Origin: Longivirga sp036510975
Lineage (GTDB): Bacteria > Actinomycetota > Actinomycetes > S36-B12 > CAIYMF01
NCBI GenBank assembly: GCA_036510975.1
Contig: DATCCY010000143.1
Coordinates: forward strand, 1 to 6,181
DNA: 6,181 nucleotides
Reading direction: 5' to 3'
Of the stretch, positions 4,766-6,181 are shown piece after piece. Position 1 is the stretch's first letter. Each line of letters starts with the position of its first letter. A program made the translations under genes and the position numbers. The notes below the pieces were generated by a model. It ran no database searches, was not told the DNA's origin, and saw only the letters and a program-made list of their open reading frames with translations.

Positions 4766-6181
4766 TCAGACCTCCACCGTGACGACCTTGCGGAGCCAGA
4801 AGGCACCGCCCACCAGCAGGGAGACGCCGACCACGATCATCATGATGCCGAGCGGCGAGGTGATGAGCAGCCCGATGTAAGCGGGTCGCACGAGCACCAG
4901 GTAGAGCACGAAGAGCAGGGGCAGGGCGCCGAGGATGATCGCGGAGAGCCGGCCCTCGGCGGAGAGCACGTCGACCTGGCGACGCAGCCGCTCGCGCTCG
5001 CGCATGGTCGCGGCCACCGTGCTCAGCACCTCGGCCAGGTTGCCGCCGACGTCGCGCTGGATCCGGATCGCCATGACGACCCAGGCGAAGTCGATGGAGT
5101 CCATCCGTCGCGCCACGGTGTCCAGGGCGTCCTCCATCGGGACGCCGAGACGGGTCTCCACGAGGGCCCGGTTGAGCTCGGCGGCCATCGGTCCGCTCGA
5201 CTCGCGCACGACGGTGTCGACGGCCTGCGGGAGGGAGTAGCCGGCGGCGAGCGAGCCGGAGAGCAGCTGCAGGGTGTCGGGCAGCTGCTTGGCGAACTCC
5301 GACTTGCGTCGGGACTCCTTGAACGACAGGTAGAGGAACGGCAGGACGAGTCCGAGCCCGAGGCCCACCAGGGTGGCGATGAGGCTGAACCCCGAGAGCA
5401 GCGTGAAGACCAGGCCCGCGGCCACGGTGATCCCGAGGTGGATGAGCATCCACTCGGCCGGCTTGAGCGGGATCCCGGCGGCCTCGAGCCTGGTGCCGAG
5501 GCCGGAATCGAGGTTGCGACGCTGCACGACCCGACCGGCGAACTCGACCGCGGAGCGGGCCACCTGGCTCTGTCCGAGGGCGCCGCTGGTCGCCACCGTG
5601 GAGGTCGGCTCCTGGCGTGCGGTCAGGGAGTAGCGCGACAGGCGACGACGGACCCGGCCGGAGGTCTGGTTCTCCCGGTCGCTGGACATGAACGCGATGG
5701 CGAGCAGGCCGAACAGCCCGATCGCGACCGCTCCGATCGCGACGGGGAGCAGCCACCTCTGCGACCAGATCCCCGCTTCGGTGGCCGGCACCGGGACCGG
5801 GCCGAACTGGTCGGACGGGCTGGTCGGCCCCGCGGTCGCTGCCGCCGGAAGGAACGCGACGGCATGGTCTCCGATGGTCTGGTTGCCCGCGCTCGCCTCG
5901 ACCTCTACGTTGCGGGACGTCCCGGCGACATTGGGAGGCACGGGGACGTCGATGACGATCTGGTTGGCCTGGTCGTTGGCCGCCGTGGTGAAGAACGACG
6001 TGAGGGTGTCGACGTTCTGCGCGGGCACCGTCTTGCCGTCGTTGCCCGCCTTCGCGAGGGCCTGCAGCTGGGCGAAGCCCTGCGCGTCCGAGCCGATCGA
6101 CACCGCGTCGAGCGAGACGTTGCTCTTGGCGAGGCTGGTGAGCGTGCTCGAGGCCGCGTTGTTGTTCACGTCGTTGGCGCC
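4766..6181 (-). CDS. tadB: VWA domain fused to TadB-type platform protein (C-terminal part, start beyond window)
   Basis: The frame stays open to base 6181, so the GTG at 6169 is an internal valine and not a start; 471 residues are visible. Residues 1 to about 75 look like the end of a von Willebrand A fold: GANDVNNNA, which resembles the run after an LTDG loop, then VSLDAVSIG, FAQLQALAKAGNDG and LTSFF. A beta-rich stretch (about 74-112) and a Pro/Ser/Thr linker follow. A membrane helix lies at about 142-164, then basic GRVRRRLSRYS, which puts the VWA part outside the cell by the positive-inside rule. Two helices sit around 246-285, the F domain starts at LPDTLQLLSGSLAAGYSL (300-317), and two more helices are at about 412-436 and 442-464. 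The second half is a full-length TadB; the VWA addition is the oddity. It is co-transcribed with tadC. The unseen N-terminus should carry a signal peptide or helix and the MIDAS DxSxS motif. Confidence 0.85.
   Translation of the reverse strand, partial: GANDVNNNAASSTLTSLAKSNVSLDAVSIGSDAQGFAQLQALAKAGNDGKTVPAQNVDTLTSFFTTAANDQANQIVIDVPVPPNVAGTSRNVEVEASAGNQTIGDHAVAFLPAAATAGPTSPSDQFGPVPVPATEAGIWSQRWLLPVAIGAVAIGLFGLLAIAFMSSDRENQTSGRVRRRLSRYSLTARQEPTSTVATSGALGQSQVARSAVEFAGRVVQRRNLDSGLGTRLEAAGIPLKPAEWMLIHLGITVAAGLVFTLLSGFSLIATLVGLGLGLVLPFLYLSFKESRRKSEFAKQLPDTLQLLSGSLAAGYSLPQAVDTVVRESSGPMAAELNRALVETRLGVPMEDALDTVARRMDSIDFAWVVMAIRIQRDVGGNLAEVLSTVAATMRERERLRRQVDVLSAEGRLSAIILGALPLLFVLYLVLVRPAYIGLLITSPLGIMMIVVGVSLLVGGAFWLRKVVTVEV
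4771..4778 (-). promoter_or_regulatory. tadC ribosome binding site inside the end of the upstream gene
   Basis: The minus strand reads GGTGGAGG, whose GGAGG is 7 bases before the GTG at 4763. It lies in the last codons of the VWA-TadB gene, whose TGA is at 4766-4768. The arrangement TGA-tc-GTG implies coupled translation and fixes the tadC start. Confidence 0.75.

Noticed and set aside
4764..5756. Upstream extension of the tadC frame to an ATG at 5756
   Set aside because: This part overlaps the VWA-TadB gene in another frame and gives an Arg/Pro-rich product. The tadC start at 4763 has a good ribosome site and opens on the first membrane helix.
6167..6169. GTG as start of the right-edge gene
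   Set aside because: The frame is open to the window edge and the residues before it (GAND) continue a VWA pattern. There is no ribosome site, and starting here would cut the fold.

Overview
The window looks like part of a high-GC actinobacterial chromosome. Codons are strongly G/C-ending, GTG starts are common, and both the Tad secretion-protein family and the GAF/HisKA_3 sensor kinase are of actinobacterial style. A more exact placement (for example Nocardioidaceae) is only an impression. It is part of a Tad/Flp (tight adherence) type IVc pilus locus with both ends cut.

On the minus strand, reading right to left, there are five genes. (a) The C-terminal 471 residues of a VWA domain fused to a TadB-type membrane platform protein, whose start lies beyond base 6181. 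(b) tadC, starting 2 bases after the fusion gene stops. (c) A membrane histidine kinase with a GAF domain. (d) A NarL/LuxR-type response regulator. (e) The first 23 codons of a Flp pilin with a clear prepilin peptidase site, cut by the left edge. One gene lies on the plus strand between tadC and the kinase: a 337-residue RecA-fold ATPase resembling only the C-terminal half of DnaB helicase. It converges on tadC and diverges from the kinase.

Proposed working model: the VWA-TadB protein and TadC form the inner-membrane platform that assembles Flp pilin, driven by a TadA-type ATPase encoded outside the window. The two-component pair, encoded directly before flp, is a natural candidate regulator of pilus expression. 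This is supported only by position and by a strong 20-bp imperfect palindrome between the response regulator and flp. The role of the DnaB-like ATPase is unknown, and it is the least expected gene here.

Non-coding structures of note are the flp-upstream palindrome (171-190), a 14-bp stem that overlaps the tadC stop codon between the convergent genes (3816-3846), and a 7-bp GC-rich hairpin between kinase and regulator (922-941). I saw no tRNA, rRNA, CRISPR array, insertion sequence or integrase. The long antisense reading frames over the kinase, the regulator and the ATPase are products of high GC content.
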